Origin: Caballeronia sp. dw_19
GTDB lineage: Bacteria > Pseudomonadota > Gammaproteobacteria > Burkholderiales > Burkholderiaceae
Reading direction: 5' to 3'
Assembly: GCF_018449515.1 (NCBI RefSeq)
Contig: NZ_JAAVUQ010000053.1
Location: 1 to 42,330 of the forward strand
DNA: 42,330 nt
Position numbers and translations under genes: made by a program. Each line of letters opens with the position of its first letter. Positions within the stretch are counted from its first letter, which is position 1. Below are positions 16,754 to 24,496 of the stretch, in pieces. The notes under the pieces were generated by a model. The model was not told where the DNA came from and did not search any database. It saw nothing but the letters and a program-made list of their open reading frames with translations.

Positions 16754-17314
16754 ATGACCAAGACGACTAAAGCAGCGATTGAAGCAACTACCGAGTCAAA
16801 CACTGAAGCAAACACCGGCGCGTTGACTAAACACCACAGGTCCGCCGTGAGAAAGGCGTCCATTGCCCTGCTAGCGGCCGTGACGACGTTCGGGATGGCT
16901 GGCGGTGCATTCGCGCAGACCGTGGGCGGGGGAACGAGCGACACGAGCAGCGCCGGCAACACGAACGGCGGCGGGCTGCCGCAGATCCAGACACAGGGCG
17001 ACGTGTCGTTCACGTCCGGCGGCGTGGGGCTGGACGAATCGCACGCGCTGATTCGCGAGCAGGCGCATTGGCCGCTTTCGTTGCGTTTCACGGGGCCGAC
17101 GTCGGACTATCTCTCTGACGTCCACGTGCGGATTGCCGATGCAAAGAACGCCGAAGTCCTCAAGACCGACGCCATGGGTCCGTACATGCTGGTGAAGCTG
17201 CCTCCAGGCCACTACACGGTCTATGCCCGCTACAAGGATTCAGAAAAGAAGCAAGGGGTGACGGTGGCCGGTAACGGTGGAGCGAAGGCTGATTTCCATT
17301 GGTCCATGCAATAA
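16754..17314 (+). CDS. Secreted protein with carboxypeptidase-regulatory-like (beta-sandwich) region, unknown function
   Basis: I do not recognise a named family. The 186-residue product has a long T/A/N/E-rich N-region (about 30 residues), then a hydrophobic signal ending in GGAFAQ (cleavage near residue 54), so the mature protein is about 130 residues. The mature start is G/S/T/N-rich. The second half (SDVHVRIADAKNAEVLKTDA, PYMLVKLPPGHYTVYARY, KKQGVTVAG) has the alternating pattern of a carboxypeptidase-regulatory-like or transthyretin-like fold. ATG 16754 is supported by AAGGAG at 16739-16744; an in-frame ATG at 16718 lacks one. It follows degQ by 243 bases, across a strong hairpin, so it is probably a separate unit. 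Confidence 0.78.
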   Translation: MTKTTKAAIEATTESNTEANTGALTKHHRSAVRKASIALLAAVTTFGMAGGAFAQTVGGGTSDTSSAGNTNGGGLPQIQTQGDVSFTSGGVGLDESHALIREQAHWPLSLRFTGPTSDYLSDVHVRIADAKNAEVLKTDAMGPYMLVKLPPGHYTVYARYKDSEKKQGVTVAGNGGAKADFHWSMQ

Positions 17315-17487
17315 ACGGTTTAAACACCATCAGACGCACCATGCGCCGCAGTGGGAAACCGTACGCAAAACCGCATATGAAACAAACGACTGCGGCGATG
17401 CTTTAAATATGGCCCAGGGTGTGGCGCAGGTACCAAAGACGTTGGCGGGGCTTGCACAGGCACCCCAAAGTTGTCTCATAATGAAAG

Positions 17488-17518
17488 CCACGGGTCCCGG
17501 AAAACCCGTGGTTTTTTT
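17488..17518 (+). terminator. Rho-independent terminator
   Basis: CCACGGGT (17488-17495) and ACCCGTGG (17504-17511) form an 8-bp stem followed by seven T (17512-17518). It lies about 170 bases after the 16754-17314 gene and 59 bases before the DUF427 start. The stretch 17315-17487 contains no gene I can name, so this may end that gene's long 3' region or a small RNA. Confidence 0.87.
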
Positions 17519-17576
17519 ATGTCGCTGCTGCAAACGCGGCGGTGGCGGTTTAGTTTTTTTGTACCGGGAGCGCGCG

Positions 17577-17939
17577 ATGAGCACCGACACCCATCACATT
17601 GAAATCTCGCTGAATACGCGACGCCATCGCGTGATTCATCAGGGCGTGACATTCGCCGACACCCGCGCAGCCTTGACGCTGATCGAAACAGGCAACGATC
17701 CGGTGCATTATTTCCCGCGCGCCGACGTCAATCTGGCACGGCTCTCAAAATCCACGCATACCTCGCATTGCCCCTACAAGGGCGATGCTACGTACTACCA
17801 TCTGCTGACGGAGGACGGTCCGGTCGAAAACGCCGTCTGGAGTTACGAGCAGCCGAAAGAAGGCGTCGCGCAAATTAAAAATTATCTGGCGTTTTATCCG
17901 TCGCGGATCGATCGTATCGACGAGACGGCGGGTACCTGA
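17577..17939 (+). CDS. DUF427 domain protein
   Basis: A 120-residue protein matching the DUF427 pattern: a short beta-rich domain with DTRAALTLIETGNDPVHYFP, the conserved HCPYKGDATYYHL and the late ENAVWSYEQPKEGVAQIKNY leading to AFYPSRID. The function of the family is not established. The frame opens 300 bases earlier, but ATG 17577 has GGGAG six bases upstream and gives the normal family length; the upstream part crosses a terminator. It stands alone between the terminator at 17488 and the palindromic repeats at 17971-18107. Confidence 0.88.
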   Translation: MSTDTHHIEISLNTRRHRVIHQGVTFADTRAALTLIETGNDPVHYFPRADVNLARLSKSTHTSHCPYKGDATYYHLLTEDGPVENAVWSYEQPKEGVAQIKNYLAFYPSRIDRIDETAGT

Positions 17940-17970
17940 AACCCCAGGTCGAAATCAAAACAGTCGACTG

Positions 17971-18107
17971 GCATGAGACCAGAGCAAGCGCTATGGGACC
18001 AGAGTAGGCGCTGAAGCGCCAACTCTGGTCGACACGCTAACTCTGGTCGACCGCAGATACCTGCATGGGACCAGAGTAAGCGCTGAAGCGCCAACTCTGG
18101 TCGACAC
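17971..18107. repeat. Cluster of REP-like palindromic elements
   Basis: Two 43-base copies (17993-18035 and 18065-18107) differ at one position. Each folds as GACCAGAGT and ACTCTGGTC (outer arms) around GGCGCT/AGCGCC (inner arms, one mismatch in the second copy). Part-copies lie at 17971-17992 and 18036-18051. A third full copy, inverted and with changed arm bases, lies at 27657-27700. The cluster sits between DUF427 and the CoxG-like gene and ends 14 bases before the latter's start codon. Confidence 0.88.
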
Positions 18108-18121
18108 AACGGGAGGGCCCG

Positions 18122-18886
18122 ATGGAAGTAGCCGATGCCTTATGCATTCCGCTCGAACCCGCTCAGGTGCGCGAGGCTTTGGGAGATCTTGCGCTGGTGC
18201 GCGCGAGTATCGATAACTGCGAATCGCTGGTGCGTCTTGCCGGTGGCGAATACACGTTGAGGCTGACGGTGCCGCTTGGCGCGTTGCGGGCGCACTACGC
18301 GATTCGGGCACATGTTGCCGACGCAACCCGTTTGCCGCGCCATGATGGCCAATCCGGCGATGTCGACGCGCAAACCCTCAGTTTCAAGGCGCGTGGCGAA
18401 GGCGTGGGATCGTTGCGCGGACAAATCGCGGTGGCGCTGATTCCGGACGCGAACAGCGCATCGACGTGGATTGAATACACCGTCTGGGCGACGCTCACCG
18501 GGCCGCTGGCAGGTTTGCCGGCACGCCAGATCGAAAACTCGCTGCGCGAAGTTGCCGACGATTTTTTTATCGAATTCTGCGAAGTCGTACGCGCGAAGCA
18601 TGGTCAGCCGCCAGCGGTTGTGCCCGGCCCCGCTGTTTCGCGCCGGCACGTATTCTTGCGACCGATCTCCATGTCGGCGGCGTTCGCGCGTCACGGCACG
18701 CCGGCCGCGCAAAAATCCCGCACGGCGGCAACCGCCGATGCTATTGGCGGTGTATTGCGCCACCGGTTGCCCGGTCACGCGCCTCGCCATCCTCATCCGC
18801 ACAGCCTGCCCGCATGGGCGTGGGTCGCGATGATCTGCTGTGTCGCCGTGTTCCTGTTTCTCGCGCAGCGCTACGGCCTGCGATAG
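18122..18886 (+). CDS. CoxG-like SRPBCC protein with C-terminal membrane anchor
   Basis: A 254-residue protein. Residues about 1-150 resemble CoxG (carbon monoxide dehydrogenase subunit G, SRPBCC fold): LEPAQVREALGDLALVRASI at the start, LRAHYAIRAHV, FKARGEGVGSLRGQIAVAL and WATLTGPLAGLPARQIENSL. A low-complexity A/R/P/H-rich linker follows, then a single C-terminal membrane helix (WVAMICCVAVFLFLA) ending RYGLR. CoxG proteins help assemble or anchor molybdenum CO dehydrogenases, but no coxMSL genes are in the window, so the role here is unknown. GGAGG lies five bases before ATG 18122. The repeat cluster forms its leader. Confidence 0.75.
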   Translation: MEVADALCIPLEPAQVREALGDLALVRASIDNCESLVRLAGGEYTLRLTVPLGALRAHYAIRAHVADATRLPRHDGQSGDVDAQTLSFKARGEGVGSLRGQIAVALIPDANSASTWIEYTVWATLTGPLAGLPARQIENSLREVADDFFIEFCEVVRAKHGQPPAVVPGPAVSRRHVFLRPISMSAAFARHGTPAAQKSRTAATADAIGGVLRHRLPGHAPRHPHPHSLPAWAWVAMICCVAVFLFLAQRYGLR

Positions 18887-18915
18887 CACCGCCGGCATTT
18901 TCGGCTAGCCCGCGG

Positions 18916-19566
18916 TTACAGAGGTCCGGCGGGACGCAGCAGCATGTGGGGGCTGTAGCGCATGACGTCGAAACAGGAATCGATCAGGCGCTCGGCATCA
19001 TTCTTGAGGTCGATGCTCTCGGGCCACATCAGTGAGTCGTACAGAATGCCGGTGAAGAGCGCGTGCAGGATGGTGGTGGCGTGATGTGTATCGAGCAACG
19101 CCGGCAACTGGCCTTTATCAACCGCATTGCGCAGTCCGCGCTCGATCTTCTCTTTCCCCTCGCGCATGTTCGTCTGATGCCGCTCGCGCACCGGCCCCAT
19201 GTCTTCCACGAACTCACATTTCAGAAACAGGATGTCGAATACGCGCCGGCGCTGCTCGTCGAGCGCGATATTGCGCATGCACCAGATGAAGATGTCGCGG
19301 ATCCGGCCAAGCGGATCGGCCTCTTTGGTGTCGAGCGTTGCTTCGACCAGTTCATCCAGCGGCAACAGGCTGCGGTCGAACATGGCGGTGAACAGGTCGC
19401 CCTTGTTTGCAAAATGCCAATAGATTGCGCCGCGCGTAACGCCGGCTTCCAGCGCGATGTCGGCTAGTGTGGTGCGCGAAACGCCTTTCTCGAAAAAAAC
19501 CCGTTCTGCCGCATCGAGAATACTATTGCGCGTCTCCGCCGCTTCTTCCTTGGTTCGTCTGACCAT
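18916..19566 (-). CDS. bpeR: TetR/AcrR-family repressor of the adjacent RND pump
   Basis: A 216-residue TetR-family regulator. The helix-turn-helix lies at about residues 10-56 (TRNSILDAAERVFFEKGVSR, TTLADIALEAGVTRGAIYWH, FANKGDLF), matching AcrR, TtgR and BpeR. The C-terminal ligand domain has the AcrR-like IFIWCMRNIALDEQRRRVFD. It is divergent from the adaptor gene bpeA, with an AcrR-like operator between them, so it very likely represses the pump until a ligand is bound. The symbol follows the Burkholderia BpeR-BpeAB-OprB arrangement; this equivalence is inferred from order and family. Confidence 0.9.
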   Translation of the reverse strand: MVRRTKEEAAETRNSILDAAERVFFEKGVSRTTLADIALEAGVTRGAIYWHFANKGDLFTAMFDRSLLPLDELVEATLDTKEADPLGRIRDIFIWCMRNIALDEQRRRVFDILFLKCEFVEDMGPVRERHQTNMREGKEKIERGLRNAVDKGQLPALLDTHHATTILHALFTGILYDSLMWPESIDLKNDAERLIDSCFDVMRYSPHMLLRPAGPL

Positions 19567-20021
19567 TGTTTCGTGGGTCCCAGCTAGCTCGCCTCGGCGC
19601 GATAAATGAGCGCCGTCTTACATTTGTACTGCAGCGACGTCAACCATTTGTTCATCGCTCGCCAGCCCTTCGAGACGATTCCCCTCGCACTGCTCTTGTT
19701 CACGTACGATCGTCTCTTTTACGTTCATTCATGAATGTATATACAATACCATCCGTCCAACGATAGCCCAAGTAGCACTGACCGGTTAATATCCGACACA
19801 GCTTTCATTCCGCCGTCCGTCCGCGTGGTCCATCCCTAAGGTCGTTGTCAGCGGCAGCCGTACATAGAGACGGCTCCCGGCGCGGAGGAACAATGATGGT
19901 CGGGGCACTGGTTTTTGCGCCCAATGGCTACTGGTAAGCGTCTTCAGACGCTCGTAGCGGCCCGCCCGTAGAAGGCGGCCGCGCACTTATTTCAATCTCA
20001 GTCTTTGACAGAGGTCGCTCC
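19567..20021. other. Divergent regulatory region bpeR-bpeA
   Basis: This 455-base stretch has no gene. It holds the AcrR-like operator (19720-19743) with an overlapping promoter, and further toward bpeA a short palindrome AGCGTCT-TC-AGACGCT (19937-19952). bpeA therefore has an untranslated leader of roughly 270 bases if the 19742 -10 box is used, long enough for extra control, though I see no known riboswitch. Confidence 0.55.
19718..19747 (+). promoter_or_regulatory. AcrR-like operator overlapping the bpeA promoter
   Basis: Bases 19720-19743 read TACGTTCATTCA + TGAATGTATATA, centred on the perfect palindrome CATTCATGAATG (19726-19737). By my recollection of the E. coli AcrR site, 19 of 24 positions agree. 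A candidate -35 (TTTACG, 19718-19723) and -10 (TACAAT, 19742-19747), 18 bases apart, bracket it, so repressor binding would block polymerase. Confidence 0.65.
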
Positions 20022-21275
20022 ATGCGCGTCGAACGGGTTCCATTCCGCTTAATCAGTGCCGCGACGGCTGCCGTGATTCTTGCAGCCTGCGGACAAAAAC
20101 AATCAGCACCGCCGCCCCAGACGCCCGAAGTCGGGGTCGTCACGATTCAACCCACCACCGTTCCTGTCGTGAGCGAACTGCCCGGCCGCACGAGCGCGTT
20201 TCTTGTCGCCCAGGTTCGTGCACGGGTCGACGGCATTGTGTTGCGCCGTGATTTCACGGAAGGCGCGGACGTGAAGGCCGGCGATCGACTTTACAAGATT
20301 GATCCGGCGCCGTACATCGCGGCCCTGAATACCGCCAAGGCGACGCTCGCCAAGGCGCAGGCCAACGTGATCACGCAGAACGCCCTGGCGGCGCGCTACA
20401 AGATCCTCGTCGCGGCAAACGCGGTCAGCAAGCAGGACTACGACAACGCCGTGGCGACTCAAGGGCAGGCCGTGGCCGACGTTGCGTCGGGCAAGGCCGC
20501 AGTAGACACCGCGCAGATCAACCTCGGTTATACGGACGTAGTGTCGCCTATCACGGGCCGCACGGGTTTGTCGCAGGTCACGCCGGGTGCTTACGTGCAG
20601 GCTAGCGCCGCGACGCTGCTGACCACCGTGCAACAACTCGATCCGGTCTATGTCGACCTGACGCAATCGAGCGTGGACGGTCTGAAGCTGCGCCGCGATA
20701 TCCAGGAAGGCCGCTTGCAAACCAGCGGCGCCAACGCCGCCAAGGTGACGTTGATTCTCGAAGACGGCCGCGCGTATCCGGAAGCGGGCAAGTTGCAGTT
20801 CTCCGACGTGAGCGTGGACCAGGGCACCGGTTCGGTCACGGTGCGCGCGATTTTCCCGAACAAGGACCGCGTGCTGCTGCCGGGCATGTTCGTGCGCGCC
20901 AGTATTGACGAGGGTGTGAACGACAAGGCGCTGGTGGTCCCGCAAGTCGGCGTGACGCATGACCAGAAGGGCCAGCCGACGGCGCTGGTGGTCGGCCCGG
21001 ACAACAAGGTCGTGTTGCGTCAACTGGTGACGTCGGGTACCTACGGCGACAAGTGGGTCGTGGATAGCGGCCTGAATCCGGGCGATCGCGTGATCGTGCA
21101 GGGGACGGAAAAAGCCCGGCCCGGTGCAACCGTGAAGGCTGTCGATGCACAACTGCCGGCTCAGGCGGCGTCAGACGCTGGCGCGGGCGCGGCTCCGGCT
21201 GCTGCCGTCGCTGGCGCAAGCGGCGCGGCGGCTTCGAGCAATCCGGCACCCGCATCCGCGGCATCAGGCGCGTAA
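20022..21275 (+). CDS. bpeA: RND efflux periplasmic adaptor lipoprotein
   Basis: A 417-residue membrane-fusion protein linking the inner-membrane pump to the outer-membrane channel. The signal peptide ends in a lipobox ILAAC (Cys23). Seen in order: barrel/lipoyl start PEVGVVTIQPTTVPVVSELP and GRTSAFLVAQVRARVDGIVL, DFTEGADVKAGDRLYKIDP, an alpha-helical hairpin (ALNTAKATLAKAQANV onward), then LGYTDVVSPITGRTGLSQVT and the membrane-proximal domain. The last 40 residues are Ala/Gly/Pro-rich and probably unstructured. AGAGG precedes ATG 20022 by seven bases. It is cotranscribed with bpeB (28 bases) and oprB. Close to AcrA/MexA/BpeA; drug range cannot be read. Confidence 0.93.
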   Translation: MRVERVPFRLISAATAAVILAACGQKQSAPPPQTPEVGVVTIQPTTVPVVSELPGRTSAFLVAQVRARVDGIVLRRDFTEGADVKAGDRLYKIDPAPYIAALNTAKATLAKAQANVITQNALAARYKILVAANAVSKQDYDNAVATQGQAVADVASGKAAVDTAQINLGYTDVVSPITGRTGLSQVTPGAYVQASAATLLTTVQQLDPVYVDLTQSSVDGLKLRRDIQEGRLQTSGANAAKVTLILEDGRAYPEAGKLQFSDVSVDQGTGSVTVRAIFPNKDRVLLPGMFVRASIDEGVNDKALVVPQVGVTHDQKGQPTALVVGPDNKVVLRQLVTSGTYGDKWVVDSGLNPGDRVIVQGTEKARPGATVKAVDAQLPAQAASDAGAGAAPAAAVAGASGAAASSNPAPASAASGA

Positions 21276-21303
21276 TCAGGCGCAATAAAAGGGAGCCTGT
21301 TTC

Positions 21304-24300
21304 ATGGCAAAGTTCTTTATCGATCGCCCGATTTTTGCGTGGGTGATCGCCATTATTCTGATGCTGGCGGGGATCGCTTCGATCTTCACCTTGCCGGTCG
21401 CGCAGTATCCGACCATCGCACCGCCGGCCATTCAGATCAGTGCTACGTACCCGGGCGCGTCCGCCAGCACGGTGGAAAACACGGTAACGCAGGTGATCGA
21501 GCAGCAGATGAGCGGCCTCGATCACTTGCTCTACCTGTCTTCCACCAGTGATGACTCCGGCACGGCCACCATTACGCTGACCTTCGCGGCCGGTACGAAT
21601 CCGGACATCGCGCAGGTTCAGGTGCAGAACAAGCTGCAACTCGCGACGCCGCTCTTGCCGCAAGCCGTTCAGCAGCTCGGCTCCAAGGTGACGAAGTCGA
21701 GCAGCAGCTTCTTGATGGTGATGGCATTCGTTTCCACGGACGGCAGCATGGGCCGTTACGACCTCGCTAACTACGTGGCGTCGAAGGTGGAAGATCCGGT
21801 CAGCCGTATCGACGGGGTGGGGACGGTGACGTTGTTCGGCTCGCAATTCGCCATGCGGATCTGGCTGGATGCGACCAAGCTGAACAACTTCGCGTTGACG
21901 CCGCTCGACGTGACGAACGCTGTCGCCGCGCAGAACGTGCAGGTGGCAGGCGGCGGCCTGGGCGGTACGCCGGCGGTGCCGGGCCAGATGCTGCAGGCGA
22001 CCATTACGGAAGCCACGTTGCTGCAAACGCCTGAGCAGTTCGGCAACATCCTGCTGAAGGTGAATCAGGATGGCTCGCAAGTGCGCCTGAAGGACGTGTC
22101 GCGCATCGAGCTGGGCGGTGAAAACTACAACTTCGACACGAAGTACAACGGTCAGCCGACCGCCGGCTTCGGTATCCAGCTCGCCACGGGCGCCAACGCG
22201 CTGAACACGGCGAAACTGGTGCGCGCGAAGATCGACGACCTGTCGAAGTATTTCCCGCCGGGCCTGGTCGTGAAGTATCCGTACGACACCACGCCGTTCG
22301 TGAAGCTGTCTATTGAGGAAGTGGTCAAGACGCTGATCGAAGGGATCGTGCTGGTGTTCCTGGTCATGTATCTGTTCCTGCAGAACCTGCGGGCTACGCT
22401 GATCCCGACCATCGCCGTGCCGGTCGTGTTGCTGGGTACCTTTGCGGTCATGGGGCTGGTGGGTTTCTCCATCAATACGCTCTCCATGTTCGGGCTGGTG
22501 CTCGCCATCGGCTTGCTGGTGGACGATGCGATCGTGGTGGTGGAAAACGTCGAGCGGGTGATGGCCGAGGAGGGCTTGTCTCCAAGGGATGCCACCCGCA
22601 AGGCGATGGACCAGATTACCGGCGCGCTGGTGGGCGTCGCGCTCGTGCTGTCGGCCGTGTTCGTGCCGGTGGCGTTCTCGGGCGGGTCGGTGGGCGCGAT
22701 CTACCGGCAGTTTTCGCTGACCATTGTTGCGGCCATGATCTTGTCCGTGCTGACCGCGTTGATTCTGACGCCGGCATTGTGCGCGACCCTCCTGAAGCCA
22801 ATCGAGAAGGGTCATCACGACGAGAAGAAGGGGTTCTTCGGCTGGTTCAACCGCACTTTCGCCAAGAGCCAGGACAAGTATCACAGCGGCGTGCAGCACG
22901 TTATCCGCCGCTCGGGCCGTTGGCTGATCATCTATCTGGTCGTGATCGTCGCGGTGGGTTTCCTGTTCGTCCGCCTGCCGAAGTCGTTCTTGCCTGACGA
23001 AGACCAGGGCACGATGTTCGTGCTCGTCCAGGCGCCAGCGGGTTCGACGCAGGAGCGTACGGCCAAGGTGCTCGCCGACGTAACCAACTGGCTGCTGACG
23101 GACCAGAAAGACATCGTCGAAGCGGTCTTTACGGTGAACGGCTTCAGCTTCGCGGGCCGCGGCCAGAACGCGGGCCTGGTGTTCGTGCGGATGAAGGATT
23201 ACGGCGAACGGCAGCGCGCGGACCAGAAGGTGGGCGCGCTGGTCGGACGCATGTTCGGGCACTTCGCGGGCTATAAGGACGCGATGATCATCCCGGTCAA
23301 TCCGCCGTCCATTCCGGAACTGGGCACGGCGTCGGGCTTCGACTTCGAGTTGGAGGATCGCTCGGGTGTTGGTCACGCAAAGCTGATGGAAGCGCGCAAC
23401 ATGCTGCTCGGCATGGCGGCGAAAGACCCCACGCTCGCGCAGGTTCGTCCTAACGGCCTGAACGATACGCCGCAGTTCAAGGTGAACGTGGATCGCGAGA
23501 AGGCGAATGCGCTGGGTCTGTCGCCTGCGACCATCGACAACGTGTTCTCGATCGCGTGGGCTTCGTCGTACGTGAACAACTTCCTGGACGTCGATAACCG
23601 GATCAAGAAGGTCTACGTACAGGGCGACGCGCAGTTCCGCATGAGCCCGGAAGACCTGAACAAGTGGTACGTGCGCAATAGTGCCGGCGCGATGGTTCCG
23701 TTCGGTGCGTTCGGTACGGGCGAATGGATCTACGGTTCGCCGAAGCTCGAACGCTACAACGGTATTTCAGCGGTTGAAATCCAGGGTGCGGCAGCGCCGG
23801 GTAAATCGACGGGTCAGGCCATGCAGGCCATCGAGGCGATCGCGGCGAAGTTGCCGGCCGGTATTGGTTACGAATGGACGGGCTTGTCGCTGCAGGAACG
23901 CCAGTCGGGTTCGCAGGCGCCAATTCTTTACGGCATCTCGATTCTCGTCGTGTTCCTGTGTCTCGCGGCGTTGTATGAAAGCTGGTCGATTCCGTTCTCG
24001 GTGATCATGGTCGTGCCGCTCGGTATTTTGGGCGCGTTGCTCGCGGCCACTTTGCGCGGGCTCGAAAACGACGTGTTCTTCCAGGTCGGCTTGCTGACTA
24101 CGGTGGGGTTGTCGGCGAAAAACGCGATTTTGATCGTGGAATTCGCACGCGATTTGCGCAGTCAGGGCAGGACTACGGTCGAAGCGGCAATGGAAGCGGC
24201 GCGCTTGCGGTTGCGCCCGATTCTGATGACGTCGCTGGCGTTCATTCTCGGCGTGCTGCCGCTTGCAATCAGTAACGGCGCGGGTTCAGCCAGCCAGCAC

Positions 24301-24495
24301 GCAATTGGTACAGGCGTGATCGGCGGGATGTTGACCGCAACCTTCCTGGCAATTTTCATGATCCCGATGTTCTTTGTGGTGATCAGCAAAATCAGCCACG
24401 ACAAGGGTACGCCGCACCACGAACACGACGGCGATGGCAACGGCGGCAATGGTGACCACGGCGGCACGCCTGCTCCGGCCAAGGAAGGACATTGA
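21304..24495 (+). CDS. bpeB: RND multidrug efflux pump, hydrophobe/amphiphile efflux-1 family
   Basis: A 1063-residue inner-membrane proton/drug antiporter, normal length for the AcrB/MexB/BpeB group. It starts MAKFFIDRPIFAWVIAIILM and has the expected 12 membrane helices with two large periplasmic loops. The proton-relay Asp pair is in helix 4 (GLLVDDAIVVVENVERVM, around residue 406), and the later GLSAKNAILIVEFARDL carries the conserved Lys of helix 10. The C-terminal 30 residues are His/Gly/Asp-rich (HHEHDGDGNGGNGDHGG), less common for the family. Its TGA is separated by one base from the ATG of oprB, suggesting translational coupling. Confidence 0.95.
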   Translation: MAKFFIDRPIFAWVIAIILMLAGIASIFTLPVAQYPTIAPPAIQISATYPGASASTVENTVTQVIEQQMSGLDHLLYLSSTSDDSGTATITLTFAAGTNPDIAQVQVQNKLQLATPLLPQAVQQLGSKVTKSSSSFLMVMAFVSTDGSMGRYDLANYVASKVEDPVSRIDGVGTVTLFGSQFAMRIWLDATKLNNFALTPLDVTNAVAAQNVQVAGGGLGGTPAVPGQMLQATITEATLLQTPEQFGNILLKVNQDGSQVRLKDVSRIELGGENYNFDTKYNGQPTAGFGIQLATGANALNTAKLVRAKIDDLSKYFPPGLVVKYPYDTTPFVKLSIEEVVKTLIEGIVLVFLVMYLFLQNLRATLIPTIAVPVVLLGTFAVMGLVGFSINTLSMFGLVLAIGLLVDDAIVVVENVERVMAEEGLSPRDATRKAMDQITGALVGVALVLSAVFVPVAFSGGSVGAIYRQFSLTIVAAMILSVLTALILTPALCATLLKPIEKGHHDEKKGFFGWFNRTFAKSQDKYHSGVQHVIRRSGRWLIIYLVVIVAVGFLFVRLPKSFLPDEDQGTMFVLVQAPAGSTQERTAKVLADVTNWLLTDQKDIVEAVFTVNGFSFAGRGQNAGLVFVRMKDYGERQRADQKVGALVGRMFGHFAGYKDAMIIPVNPPSIPELGTASGFDFELEDRSGVGHAKLMEARNMLLGMAAKDPTLAQVRPNGLNDTPQFKVNVDREKANALGLSPATIDNVFSIAWASSYVNNFLDVDNRIKKVYVQGDAQFRMSPEDLNKWYVRNSAGAMVPFGAFGTGEWIYGSPKLERYNGISAVEIQGAAAPGKSTGQAMQAIEAIAAKLPAGIGYEWTGLSLQERQSGSQAPILYGISILVVFLCLAALYESWSIPFSVIMVVPLGILGALLAATLRGLENDVFFQVGLLTTVGLSAKNAILIVEFARDLRSQGRTTVEAAMEAARLRLRPILMTSLAFILGVLPLAISNGAGSASQHAIGTGVIGGMLTATFLAIFMIPMFFVVISKISHDKGTPHHEHDGDGNGGNGDHGGTPAPAKEGH

Positions 24496-24496
24496 G

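Noticed and set aside
17971..18107. Possible CRISPR-like array
   Set aside because: Units are palindromic, spaced irregularly, with only two full copies, a shared flank and no unique spacers; REP-like elements explain it.
20836..23376. 846-codon open frame on the minus strand opposite bpeA/bpeB
   Set aside because: It lies wholly antisense to two well-recognised pump genes, is rich in R, H and Q as antisense GC-biased frames are, and has no domain I recognise.
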